From: Clusia tigrina
Taxonomy: Eukaryota > Arthropoda > Insecta > Diptera > Clusiidae
DNA: 64,000 nucleotides
Direction: 5' to 3'
Assembly: GCA_920105625.2 (NCBI GenBank)
Contig: OV050030.1
Location: 211,528,325-211,592,324, forward strand
Shown one piece after another: positions 33,752 to 43,842 of this stretch (position 1 is the first letter of the stretch; every line of letters begins with the position of its first letter). Both the position numbers and the translations under genes were made by a program. Under the pieces are notes generated by a model. That model was not told where the DNA came from. It saw nothing but the letters and a program-made list of their open reading frames with translations, and did not search any database.

Positions 33752-35980
33752 ATGGTTAAATTTGAAAAACTGAGATTGGAGCAGCTCAAGAAGGAGCTTG
33801 AGCGCTTAAATTTGCAAACACAAGGGCTTAAAGCGGAGCTGCAGGTGCCCTTAAGAAGCGCTTTAGAGGAGCAGGGTATAGATGTCGATGAGCATGAATT
33901 CCAGTGTGAAGAGCCAACGACATCTCGCCACGAAGAAACACCACAAGAACCTAGCACGGGTAACTTTGACATGAGCGCACTTATCGGGATAATGCAATCC
34001 TTTAAACTGGATATGCAGCAGTTACATCAAAGTTCTCAAGCAGCCGAAGAGAGAATGCAGCAGAGAGATGAGAAGATGCAGCAGCAGTTACAACAAAATT
34101 CTCAAGCAGCCGATGAGAAGATGCAGTTGCGATTACAGCAAAATGCACAAGCTGTCAGAGAGGATGTCAAAGAACAGTTAAAGCAGAGTGAAATAAGACT
34201 TGCTCTATTAGCGGAACAAAACTCACAGCAGATGAAAGAAATGTCTGATACGGTAGACAGGAAGGTTTGTGAAATTGAGACACGGCAGGAATCGTTCGAA
34301 AAATCTGTAGAACAAGAATTCATTGCGAACGAGCAAAAACAAAACGAATTAGAGCAAAGAATTCACCTACTACAGGAAGGTGCATTGCCTGTGCCAGCTT
34401 TATCCTCAATAAAACTGAAGCCTCCTACCTATGATGGAACCACGACATTTAGTGTCTTCAGAATGCAGTTTGAGACTACCGCTAGCACAAATGGTTGGAG
34501 TGCTCGCGAAAAAGTGGCTGCATTAACCGTTTCGTTGAAAGGTGCTGCCGCTGATGTGCTTCAAACTATCTCAGAAAGTGAGCGAGACTGCTATGAAAGC
34601 TTAATGAATGCCGTTCAGCGCAAGTATGGTAGTGAACACCGGAAGCAGATGTACCAAGTAGAACTACGAACCCGGGTACAGAAGAGTGGTGAGTCTCTAC
34701 AACGGTTTGCGGCGGAAGTGGAACGGTTGGCTCATCTTGCCTACCCAGGAGAGATCACTGAGAGGTGTATGATGGACACCTTTGTATATGGCATTCGCGA
34801 TGCGGAGATAAAGCGTTCTGCAATAACTAATCCGAAAGCTACATATATGGAGACAGTAGCTAGCGCTTTGTTATCAGAGACAGCAGCATTGGTGTGTCGG
34901 TCAGAATGCACAGCCCGTCAGATAAGAGTCGAGAACAGACAAAGTTTCACGGGCAAATGCTTTACCTGCGGTGATGTGGGGCACATGGCTCGTGATTGTC
35001 AGTTGAGATGCAAACATTATGCAACACACGCTCCGGTAAGATTGCCAAAGCAAGACAAAGTCCGAATTAGGGAATCGGAAAAGATTGTCAAGCCGGGAAA
35101 TGACCGGACTCCCACAACTGATGGCCCAAGAATCTTCGTTTCTCAGATGGCGCGGAAAAATAACAGCCTAACTGTCAACAGTGTAATAAGCGGAAGAAAA
35201 GTTGTGGTAACATTGGATACGGGGGCATCACATTCCATAATCAGAAGGGATCTCGTTCGGGGAATCGAGCCGCTTCAGGGAATAAGTTTGCGTACGGCAA
35301 CTGGAGATGATGCACCGGTACTTGGAAAACTTACACGGAAAATCACTATCGGCACCACAACAGTGAAGCACGAGTTTATAGTTGCGGATATTGTGGATGA
35401 AGTAATCTTAGGTGTGGATTTCATGATTCGGAATGGATTCACACTAGATTTTAAAAGCCGAGTACTGAAATATGCGAACACCGAAATACCGTTATTTATA
35501 GGTGATGATAAGTATGGAGCTGTTAAACAAGCCATTGTATCGCGACGGACAAAAATCGCACCCAAGTCAGTTATACGGGCCAAAATGGGCGGAGATGTTG
35601 GGAAGTATAAGAGCCGAATCGTACCAGAAAAAGTAGTCATTATTTCAAATACCGCTGAAACCATAGCGAAAAAGAAGGTAAGGTGCCACAGAATTTCAAC
35701 AATTGTAAGCTGTGAGAGGCAACCGCGAGTCACGAAAAGCAAGATACGAGCTAATACAAAGGTACCCGACGATCTAGCGAAAGAATGGTCTAAAGAGTCA
35801 TATACAATACTTCCATGCAGCAATTGTATACCTAAAAATCGAGGACAGTTGACTGAAATTCATGGAAACAGCAGAAATCGTACGGAACTGATGAGTGATA
35901 AAAGGAAAGCGAGATATGATGTACGAGTAAACTCTAAGGGATTTCAGGAAGGGCAACTAGTTATGCTTCATAATCCGTAA
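33752..35980 (+). CDS. Gag-protease fused to integrase C-terminus (deletion product)
   Basis: 742 codons, open throughout. Residues 1-215 are largely coiled coil, rich in Gln and Glu with repeated S-Q-A-A-[ED]-E-[RK]-M-Q units. Residues about 220-390 are a capsid-like region (SIKLKPPTYDGTTTFSVFRM). One zinc knuckle follows (CFTCGDVGHMARDC) and then a retropepsin with VTLDTGASHSII and VILGVDFM. After a basic linker the frame passes directly into DKRKARYDVRVNSKGFQEGQ, which belongs near the end of integrase. The deletion removed RT, RNase H and most of integrase while keeping the frame. The stop replaces a Gln codon seen in the older copy. The product could still form particles and package RNA if a complete relative supplies RT. 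Confidence 0.88.
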   Translation: MVKFEKLRLEQLKKELERLNLQTQGLKAELQVPLRSALEEQGIDVDEHEFQCEEPTTSRHEETPQEPSTGNFDMSALIGIMQSFKLDMQQLHQSSQAAEERMQQRDEKMQQQLQQNSQAADEKMQLRLQQNAQAVREDVKEQLKQSEIRLALLAEQNSQQMKEMSDTVDRKVCEIETRQESFEKSVEQEFIANEQKQNELEQRIHLLQEGALPVPALSSIKLKPPTYDGTTTFSVFRMQFETTASTNGWSAREKVAALTVSLKGAAADVLQTISESERDCYESLMNAVQRKYGSEHRKQMYQVELRTRVQKSGESLQRFAAEVERLAHLAYPGEITERCMMDTFVYGIRDAEIKRSAITNPKATYMETVASALLSETAALVCRSECTARQIRVENRQSFTGKCFTCGDVGHMARDCQLRCKHYATHAPVRLPKQDKVRIRESEKIVKPGNDRTPTTDGPRIFVSQMARKNNSLTVNSVISGRKVVVTLDTGASHSIIRRDLVRGIEPLQGISLRTATGDDAPVLGKLTRKITIGTTTVKHEFIVADIVDEVILGVDFMIRNGFTLDFKSRVLKYANTEIPLFIGDDKYGAVKQAIVSRRTKIAPKSVIRAKMGGDVGKYKSRIVPEKVVIISNTAETIAKKKVRCHRISTIVSCERQPRVTKSKIRANTKVPDDLAKEWSKESYTILPCSNCIPKNRGQLTEIHGNSRNRTELMSDKRKARYDVRVNSKGFQEGQLVMLHNP

Positions 35981-36186
35981 AGGAAAAGTGGATTATCGCC
36001 AAAACTGCAAACACACTGGGAAGGACCTTATAAGGTGATAAAACGGATCAACGATGTTAGATACCGCATCCAGTGGACGAGAAATGTCAGGAGCAAAATG
36101 AAAGTCGTTCATTTAGAGAGAGTATCTCCTTATAAACGTTGCAGTACTATCCTTGTTCGGGACGAACAAGTTTAAGCGGAGGGCAG
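35981..36186 (+). pseudogene. Untranslated remainder of integrase tail
   Basis: Beyond the stop at 35980 the integrase tail still reads in the same frame (SGLSPKLQTHWEGPYKVIKR, VVHLERVSPYKRCST) to about 36173, then the polypurine tract and the 3' LTR. Confidence 0.8.
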
Positions 36187-36773
36187 TGAAACGTGATAGC
36201 TCAGTGAAAAGGGATTGCATACTTTTAGGATCCCATCTGGAGAATGAGTGCCCCCTGTGAGTCAAGATACGAACTATTCGAATAATAGCTTATTCAAGAA
36301 CCATCTGTCGGTAATATCAAAAAGAATATTCTCGACTTCCGTCGAAGAGGATAGAAGCTTCTAGATAATATGAGAATAGCGTGGAAGTTTCTACACCAAC
36401 CATTCGAAAACTATAAAAGCGACAAGACTGTTCAAAGTCGAAGACAGTAGATCAGAGACCGTAACAGTGTATGCATCTAGCATTATAATCAAAGCAGCAG
36501 TATTTGTAATTGTGTAAAGTGATGAAATTCATTAGTAAATAAAGTGACTAATGGTTTGTGAAATAAGTGCAAATAATAACTAAGTAAACTTTAAGCCTAA
36601 TATTAAATGTGTAAATAGCAATAATTAAATAAAGCTAATTATTTTAATTTAACCGGCGATTGTTTGATTACTACACAATCCAGTGGTACGAGTCCGAGTA
36701 CAGAGAGTTAGAGGAATTGTCAGGAGGGCAATTTTGTAACAGAGTAAATTGTCAAGAGGGCAATTTCGTAACA
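36187..36773 (+). repeat. 3' LTR of the young Gypsy element, facing the Chip 3' end
   Basis: 587 bp, with TATA box CTATAAAAGCGAC near 36410 and AATAAA near 36628. Its right end lies 75 bp from the last base of the Chip stop codon. Transcription from it would run toward Chip on the opposite strand. Confidence 0.93.
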
Positions 36774-36787
36774 ATATTATAGTAGTT

Positions 36788-36834
36788 TTTATTATAAATA
36801 TGAAAATATAATTTAAAAAAATTTTTATTTTATT
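36788..36834 (-). promoter_or_regulatory. Polyadenylation signals of Chip
   Basis: Minus-strand AATAAA hexamers at 36829-36834, 36824-36829 and 36788-36793, that is about 15 to 60 bases after the stop codon and all before the LTR. They would allow Chip mRNA to end without entering the LTR. Confidence 0.55.
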
Positions 36835-36848
36835 AACTTAAATATAAT

Positions 36849-38597
36849 TTATTGAGATACTATTGGACTTTTTTTTTCTATGTCAACTATGTTTGAACTA
36901 TTTTGAGCAACTGATCCACTTCCAGGACTAGATGGTAGTGCTACCGTTCTCTCAATATTCCATGGATTAGTACTTGATATTGGAGAGTCGGCATGACCAA
37001 ATCCTGAATGGTTATCGTGTTCTACTGCATTAGATCCGTCATATTGAGTATTTTCCAATCTAGTTATGAGCCGTTCATCCTCTTCACCAAACTCACCACC
37101 CATTAATGTTGGCTCACCGACAACCATTACATCCTGAGTTGAAAGTGAAAAACTAGGACCAGAAGGTGATCGTTTTTGGCTTGACACAGGTAGCGCATTT
37201 GCATTTGTTCCTCCACCGGAGTTTGAACCTTTCCTTTTACGACGCTTATTTGCAGGTCGTTGAGAATCCTTCTTTCCTGGTGGAGCAACCATTCGTTGCC
37301 ACTTTTGGAAAAGTGTAGTTTTTAGGCAATCTCGTGGGCTTAGTGCATATGCCTTATGTCGTGACATTAGTTCTTGCATAGGTTCAAGAATAACACACAA
37401 CCGTAGATAATTCAAAGTCGAATTCGTTATTCCAGCTCGTGTTATATTCTTTGTTATTTGGTCTAAGAGCATAGGATCAGGTGGAACAGAAGTTCCAATA
37501 ACTGATCTGGGTATTAGCTCCCTATGTCCTTTGATTGTCATATGCCATGATTTTATACGCATGTAATCATCATACATAAATTCTAAAATAAGCCTAGCAT
37601 CTGCGCAGACTTTTGTAAAAAACGGTTTTCCATGTTGAGTAATAACAGTGCATTGATCACAATCTAATGTAATTGATGTGTTATGAAATGATTCTTTCGC
37701 ATGTTTTAATTGAAAATATAAATCAGAAACGCCACCTTCGTAAATGCTACGGAAGAACCTTGGAATTAATGTGCGACCAATAGTATACCTTTTTGGGCCG
37801 TCTTCCAAACAAAAGAGAATCGTTAATCTTGAATCTTCCTCAAAGAATTCTGTTGTAAATGAATCCCACCAACAATTATCACTGTCTTCTGTTCGTTGCT
37901 GCAGACGTTTATTTAATTCAAAAACCCTATGTTCTGTGTGACTGAAATATGAATTATGACGTCTGAAGCCTTGTTCCATTCGTTCCATTTGTTGAGAACT
38001 ATTGATTATTGTATGTCCTCCACCGTGGCCAAAATGAGAGGCAGTTGGCAATGCATTGAATTGGCTTCCTACACCAAAAACAGGTTGGTTGGAGAAATGA
38101 CCAACTTGTCCGCTATTATACGGCGTCCCAGAACTTGCTGGACGACCAAATTGCCCCAAACCAGAAGAAGGCGACCCAAATGGGCCTCCTACCGGACCGT
38201 TGAAATTTGCAGAGTTAGAACCTTGTGGATAAGTACCAGGAATATTCTGCTGTCCAACAGGGCCTGGTGTCGAGGAACCGGAAGGAGCAGGAGATGATGT
38301 ATACTGCGGTGTATTAGAACCAGGTTGATTAGAGTTTGGAAAAACTAAAGATTGGTTGCCGGCTGGCGAGGACTGCCCTGTTGGGGGATACTGCGAACCA
38401 GTAGCACTATAAGGATTATTACTTTGTTGAAATCCACTCTGGCTGGTGCCATCAGCATTTAAGGCAGAGGTATTATTAGCACTTGTTAGAAGTGATGAAT
38501 TTTCTTGTACTGTTACACTTTTCCAGCTGCTGTCGTCTATGGCAGACTGAGAGGTCATAGTGGGTGTATTTATTCCGCGTCGATTCATTCCTAACAT
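36849..38597 (-). CDS. Chi: Chip / LIM domain-binding protein (LDB family)
   Basis: An intact 582-residue protein. Chip is a nuclear adaptor with no DNA-binding domain of its own; it dimerises and bridges LIM-homeodomain, LMO, GATA and other factors, helping distant enhancers act. Residues 1-200 are a low-complexity Asn/Ser/Gly/Pro/Gln region. Residues about 203-400 are the dimerisation domain (RTEDSDNCWWDSFTTEFFEE, ITLDCDQCTVITQHGKPFFT, STLNYLRLCVILEPMQELMS). About 405-437 is the conserved domain ending LKTTLFQKWQRMVAPP. A nuclear localisation signal KRRKRK is at 451-456. The LIM-interaction domain starts at 489 (DVMVVGEPTLMGGEFGEEDE, RLITRLENTQYD). The length is close to Drosophila Chip. 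The start may be at 38597 or at the Met at 38588 (MNRRG). Coding is in one exon here. No lesions are seen. Confidence 0.97.
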   Translation of the reverse strand: MLGMNRRGINTPTMTSQSAIDDSSWKSVTVQENSSLLTSANNTSALNADGTSQSGFQQSNNPYSATGSQYPPTGQSSPAGNQSLVFPNSNQPGSNTPQYTSSPAPSGSSTPGPVGQQNIPGTYPQGSNSANFNGPVGGPFGSPSSGLGQFGRPASSGTPYNSGQVGHFSNQPVFGVGSQFNALPTASHFGHGGGHTIINSSQQMERMEQGFRRHNSYFSHTEHRVFELNKRLQQRTEDSDNCWWDSFTTEFFEEDSRLTILFCLEDGPKRYTIGRTLIPRFFRSIYEGGVSDLYFQLKHAKESFHNTSITLDCDQCTVITQHGKPFFTKVCADARLILEFMYDDYMRIKSWHMTIKGHRELIPRSVIGTSVPPDPMLLDQITKNITRAGITNSTLNYLRLCVILEPMQELMSRHKAYALSPRDCLKTTLFQKWQRMVAPPGKKDSQRPANKRRKRKGSNSGGGTNANALPVSSQKRSPSGPSFSLSTQDVMVVGEPTLMGGEFGEEDERLITRLENTQYDGSNAVEHDNHSGFGHADSPISSTNPWNIERTVALPSSPGSGSVAQNSSNIVDIEKKSPIVSQ

Positions 38598-38635
38598 ACT
38601 ATTTTAGATTACTTTTTTATCAGCATTTGAGTCCT
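38598..38635 (-). other. Chip 5' untranslated exon part and splice acceptor
   Basis: On the minus strand a pyrimidine-rich tract TTATTCTCTTTTT followed by AG (38634-38635) is a good 3' splice site. The exon would start at 38633, giving 36 bases of leader before the ATG. It implies at least one upstream exon, not found in the window. The stretch 38636-38825 is AT-rich with no gene. Confidence 0.65.
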
Positions 38636-38825
38636 AAAAAGAGAATAAAAATAAATATATGTAGCTAAAACTGTTATGCAATTATATTTTTGGTAAATAG
38701 AAATTGTTATATTCTACTTTTCGGAAGATTAAAATTTCTACCGGCGTTTCCTCAAACTTTCAAACATAACTTGTGTTTCCACAGTAACTTTTTACAATAG
38801 GTGGTGAATCCAGAACTAAACCAAC

Positions 38826-39660
38826 TACACCACAAGCAGATAAAAACGAGTAAAGAAGTCTGAAGTCGGGTTAGACCGACTACAAAATACCCTTTACCTT
38901 TTCTTGTGCGTGCAAGTTCAACAATGGGGATATTTTCTTCATAAATCATCATTAGGAGCATACTAACGGTAATTTTTGGTAGGGTACCTTGAAATGATTA
39001 TATCGACCCCATTTCTTGTGTATGGCTTTCTAGTGTCAATATAACCACTAATATAAAATTTCGTCAAAAACGATTGTATAGGTAGCAAGTTATAATAATA
39101 TGTGAATAGTGGGTGTGGCTGTAGAAATAACACGCCCATTTTTTGTGTGGTGTTTAATGTTAGTACCCGCAAAATTCGTGTGAAATTTCGTTGAGAAATT
39201 TTTAATAGGAAACTTGTAATTTTTGGTTAAATGTGGGCGTGGCAGTAGTAATAATCTGCCCATATTTGGAATGCATGCTAGTACAGACCCAGTGTATACA
39301 TCTACCAATTTGTTTTCATATATCATCACTAGAAGCATAGATAGGGTAACTGTCATTAAGTGGGGTCCCCAAAGTTCATTATATGGGAGGGAGGCGTATC
39401 CTTCCTCTGATCGACCCCGAATATTGTGTATGGCTTTGTAGGGTCCATATACGTACTAATGTAAAATTTCGTCCAAAAATATTGTATAGGTCGTAAGTTA
39501 TATTATGTGAATAATGAGCGTGGCTGTAGAAATAACGCGCCCATTTTTTGTGTGGTGTTTAATGTTAGTACCCGCAACATTCCTGTGAAATTTCGTTGAG
39601 AAATCTTTAATAGGAACACAGTAATTATTTTTGGCTAATTGTGGGCGTGGCAGTTCTATT
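38826..39660. repeat. Family A repeat, copy 3, left part
   Basis: Starts at about ACGAGTAAAGAAGTCTGAAG like copy 1 and runs with two GTGGGCGTGGC-type units to GGCAGTTCTATT at 39660. There the TIR element begins; the repeat resumes at 44245. Confidence 0.88.
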
Positions 39661-40903
39661 CAAATACAGTAAATAAAGAATATGCGACAATCACCCCTCG
39701 TGTACTAAAACGCAGACCAAAGGAATATCATGTTGCAAGAAATCAAACATTTTTGGAAAATATTTAGATACATTGTTCTTGCGGACCAAAAGAGTTGAAG
39801 ACAAATTTAACGAAATTGAGTATTTTCTTTTTAAGTCTCTTCGTGTATTTCGATTTTGAAGAATTTAATAATGAAAAAGTATAAAATACATTTTCTATTA
39901 TAAAAAATATAATTGCCTTTATGAAACGACCAACCACATATTAGCGAAATACTAAGAGTGCATATTTTTAAGGCATACACATAATCACAGACTTTCTGAT
40001 CGGCTGCGGGAATTTAGTGTATCAATTTCTTTCTATACATGCACCAATATTCGAAAACGGTGGAATTTCATGCATTCGTTTGTATATGTGTATGTTGAAA
40101 AGAATACAATTTAAACAGTTAGTCTTCATGACAATGAATGTAGGTCAACAGAAATCGTATGTTTTGCAGTCATGTTTTTGAATTTTTGTTACAAAGAAAA
40201 ATTTTGTGCTCATATGCACACATTTAAAGAAAACTTTTAAAAAGGGCAATTATTAGTTATTAGTCTCTATATTACATTTTTTTTAAATACAAGATAAGCC
40301 AAATCAGGTTGCTGCCATCGATATGGACTTTAATTAGTCCAACTATTATATGTTGATTCTGTTGTTTATTATAAATTATACATTTATTAAATTCTATTAA
40401 AACTATCTTATATTTAGCCATCAATTATACACATTGCTTTAAATTTGGCGAAAAATATAAAAATCGTATTTCTTTATAAAAAAGAAAAAAAATCCTCAGT
40501 TTACGTTTAAAATTTTAGGGAGCAAAAATACTCATTTCCATATTGAAGAAAACATTAAAAAACAAATTTCTTTATAAAATAACAATAATTTCTGGGAGTC
40601 GAACTTTGGTCTGCAGGTACTAAGATCAACGTTTTAAGCACGCCTCGACCAAAGAAGCCGTCAATGATTCAATTTATTTATAAACAGATTAGCAAAAGAA
40701 ACTGTTTGTTGGTCAGCATCTGATATTTTGGCTTCTCAACTAAAATTTTCATAAATGATTATTTTGATTTCAGAATTTTGAATTATTTCGATTTTAGAAT
40801 TTCAATTTTCAATAGTGATAATTTTCGTGAAATTACATTATTTTATTTCAAAAATACATTCTATTTATAGAAATTTTTCTATTTAGTGTGTTGGCTATTA
40901 ATA

Positions 40904-41837
40904 CAGGGTGGCCCAAATAAGATCAGCTGATGTGAAACACAAATAACTTTTTTATTTTTTAACATAATTTATTTTTTCTTTTTGCAGATTATAACTGAAC
41001 TCTTGGAAATTTAAAATGAATACGTACAGTCCACATCAATGCATTAAAATTATCGAATTTTATTATTCTTCTCAATGATCAATTGTTCTGACGAAGCGAA
41101 ATTATTGCCGTTTTTTTTAACGTAAGATCAGCGCCCCCATCTTCCATGATTACAAGTTTACTTCGCCGTTTTGGGGCTCCGAAAATCCAAGGGCAATACA
41201 TCAGCATCAGTCACACCCAATCAGATGCACTGTTTGGTGCGGTGTTATGGCCACAAAAATCATCGGCCATATTTCTTTGAGAATGAGGATGAAACGCCAG
41301 AAACGGTCTCCGGGGCTTCTTACAGAACAATGATCGACAACTTCTTGCGGCCAATGGTGGAGCAACATCTTAATTTGTGGTTTCAACAAGATGGAGCCAC
41401 TGCGCATACTGCTAGGCAAACTATTGACATGCTGCGTGAAATTTTTGGTGAACGCAGAATTTCAAGAAATTCAGATTTCCCTTGGCCTCCTCGTTCACCA
41501 GATTTAACTGCGCCCGATTTTTTTTATGGGGATATTTAAAAGACAAAGTGTATGTTAACAAACCACAGACACTTGGACAGCTAAAGCAGAATATTCGAGA
41601 CGAAATACGGCGCCTGCAACTAGAAACATTACGCCGTGTAATGCAAAATGCGCTAAAAAGAGACAATGCCTGTATCGAGCAACATGGTGGTCATTTGCCT
41701 GATGTCATATTTCACACATAGTCACGTTAAATTTCCATAAAATGTATTTAACATATTAAAATAAATCATTTAAAAAAACCCGTTATTACAAGAGTTACAC
41801 GTGTTTAACATCACTAGGTATCATTTGGGCCACCCTG
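40904..41837 (+). mobile_element. Tc1/mariner-superfamily element, degenerate
   Basis: Ends are CAGGGTGGCCCAAAT on both sides in inverted orientation, with TA duplications at 40902-40903 and 41838-41839. The length is 934 bp. It encodes a broken transposase. Confidence 0.88.
41015..41720 (+). pseudogene. Tc1/mariner transposase, broken
   Basis: A start MNTYSPHQCIKIIEFYYSSQ near 41015 meets stops. The later frame 41171-41539 has FFENEDETPETVSGASYRTM, the catalytic FQQDGATAHTARQT and PPRSPDLTAPDF. A frameshift near 41535 breaks the D-F-F-L-W-G-Y motif; the tail follows in another frame (DKVYVNKPQTLGQLKQNI). The first catalytic Asp region and much of the N-terminal part are missing. Confidence 0.82.
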
Positions 41838-41878
41838 TATATCCCTACTCCCCTGCATAATGCAAGCTATTAGAAAAA

Positions 41879-42940
41879 ATGGTTTTTAAGCGTTTGATGT
41901 GGTTTCTTACATCGACCAAATTACTTTCACCTAATCAATTCGGTTTCAAACCAAATTCTAGTACAATTGACGCTTTATATTATTTAGATCACCTGATATC
42001 AAAAAAATTATCTAATAAGAGCCATATATCAATACTATCGATTGATTTTGAGAAGGCATTCGATAGAGTTGGTATTCACATGGTTCTAAAAAAGCTACAT
42101 GAGCTAAAAAGCGGTCCAAAATTATATAATTACATAAAAATGTTTTTATTAAATCGGGAAATACTTTGCAGAATCAACAATCTTCACTCTTCAACTTATC
42201 CACTACACAATGGTATACCACAAGGCTCCCCATTGTCGTTAAAATTATTCTTATTAGCTTTTGATGACTTAAGTCACCGTCTTCTAAGCCATAAAAGTAT
42301 CAGGCACTGCCTTTACGCATATGAGCTATACTTGCTATGCAATAAACAAAATCCAAATGAAATTCTTACCAACTTCGATATTGCATTAGACAATTGGTGC
42401 CAGAATTCTGGAGTTAAAAATGCAATAAATAAGTGCAAATACTTGCACGTTTGTCAGAAACATAACTGCAATCCTATTACCATTAAACATAATACCCACA
42501 CTATTATAAATGTAAATACTCTTAAAATATTAGGTTTAGTATTTGACTGTAAAAATTATTTCAGAGAACATTGTAATAGCTTAAGAAAAAGCCTAGTTGC
42601 CAGGTTAAATATAGTTAAGTATTTATCATCTTATAAAAGTCATGTACATACAAACACACTACTTAATATAACAGAACTGACAATACTATCCAAGATCGAC
42701 TATGGCCTTTCCATATACGGAAAATGCTCTAAGAGCTCATTAATGCGAATTAAATCACCTTACCATGCCACCATCAGACGAAGTCTTCGTGCGTTTAAAA
42801 CTACACGTACTGTCAACTTACTTGTCGAAGGAGGATTCACCCGCATTGAGGATCGGTTACTGTTTATTAGATGCCGCCAAATTCCTAAACTTTATAGTAA
42901 CAAAAACTCGGTGCTCTCCAAAGAGATTCAATTGCTGTAG
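41879..42940 (+). CDS. I-like reverse transcriptase with lost catalytic box
   Basis: 353 open codons: LSPNQFGFKPNSSTIDALYY, ILSIDFEKAFDRVGIHMVLK with the first catalytic Asp, and NGIPQGSPLSLKLFLLAFDD. The box that should read YADD is YAYE (CLYAYELYLLCN), so both catalytic aspartates are lost there. The thumb and connection follow (ILGLVFDCKNYFREHCNSLR). A small frame change near 41879 precedes it. Confidence 0.85.
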   Translation: MVFKRLMWFLTSTKLLSPNQFGFKPNSSTIDALYYLDHLISKKLSNKSHISILSIDFEKAFDRVGIHMVLKKLHELKSGPKLYNYIKMFLLNREILCRINNLHSSTYPLHNGIPQGSPLSLKLFLLAFDDLSHRLLSHKSIRHCLYAYELYLLCNKQNPNEILTNFDIALDNWCQNSGVKNAINKCKYLHVCQKHNCNPITIKHNTHTIINVNTLKILGLVFDCKNYFREHCNSLRKSLVARLNIVKYLSSYKSHVHTNTLLNITELTILSKIDYGLSIYGKCSKSSLMRIKSPYHATIRRSLRAFKTTRTVNLLVEGGFTRIEDRLLFIRCRQIPKLYSNKNSVLSKEIQLL

Positions 42941-43024
42941 TCACGGAAGCGTCCCCTGAAGCATACATTTGCTATTAACGAAGTACTGGATCTGGTAACT
43001 CAAACTGATCTAGATATAGCACCG

Positions 43025-43842
43025 ATGCCTACTCCAGCCACAAAATATCCACCTTGGTCACTGAATAACAATACATTTATTACTAATCTTATTTCACACC
43101 ATAAAGAGCATACAAATGCTTCGGTATACAGACATTTGTATTTGGAGACAGTCCAACCCCTAATAGAAAAAGAATGGGAACTGCGGATGGCTCCAAATCA
43201 AACGACGAGGAGCCATGGATTACTCCCACCTGCTGCCAGCGCATTTGACACAGAAGTACAAGTAACTATTACAGCCCTGCTTCTAACCAAAGCCTCCAAA
43301 AAAAAGTCATAATATGCACTGACAGCCTATTAGTATTTGAAGGCGCAATAATCATGTCTCACTGCTCTGAACCCATTGTGGCTATAAAGCAATTGCTAAT
43401 TGGACTAGGCAAGAAGGTGAGATTAATGTGGATACCAGGTCACGCAGGGATAACTGGAAACGAATACGCAGATAAAGCAGCGAAATTAGCAGTGAAATCT
43501 GCACTGCACACGTTTATGCCTTTCGCCAACAAATTTGTAGCAAAGGTCGCATCATCCTATGCCATCAAGAAAACTATCACAAACTGGCAAAACTACAATC
43601 ATCAATACAAGTCCTTCAACACTAACCACACTGCCGTAGTACTTCCATCATCGACCACTGCTGCAATGAACAGATGCTTCGTTAGACTTCGGCTAGGACA
43701 CACAAACATCACGCACGGACACCTATTAAAAAAGGAATCGTCACCTAGATGCCAATTTGCCGTATTTCCCAACTCACACTTTCCCACATCCTCGCAATTT
43801 CCAACCAAAGTCAGACCAATTTACTTTGTGAACCTTCAGTAG
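43025..43842 (+). pseudogene. I-like RNase H and C-terminal region
   Basis: 43025-43312 holds a decayed first part of RNase H (EKEWELRMAPNQTTRSHGLL), and 43354-43842 the second half with VRLMWIPGHAGITGNEYADK and KAAKLAV, and a tail with RCFVRLRLGHTNITHGHLLK. The expected Cys-rich end is decayed after SSPRCQFAV. Confidence 0.8.

Larger units (their letters stand above)
33126..36773 (+). mobile_element. Young non-autonomous Gypsy element
   Basis: Two LTRs of 587 bp (33126-33712 and 36187-36773) differ at about eight positions by eye, a little over 1 percent. The 4-bp target duplication is ATAT (33122-33125 and 36774-36777). A primer-binding site TGGTGTCAGAAGTGGG, complementary to a leucine tRNA 3' end, starts at 33715. 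Only a gag-protease frame fused to an integrase tail lies inside. RT, RNase H and the integrase core are deleted. The polypurine tract GCGGAGGGCAG precedes the 3' LTR. Confidence 0.93.

Noticed and set aside
35275..35823. 182-codon minus-strand frame opposite the Gypsy protease
   Set aside because: Antisense shadow of a verified protease frame.
35922..35929. TA-CGAG-TA as a sixth excision footprint
   Set aside because: It lies in the integrase tail with no evidence of a 6-bp gain; one such match can occur by chance.
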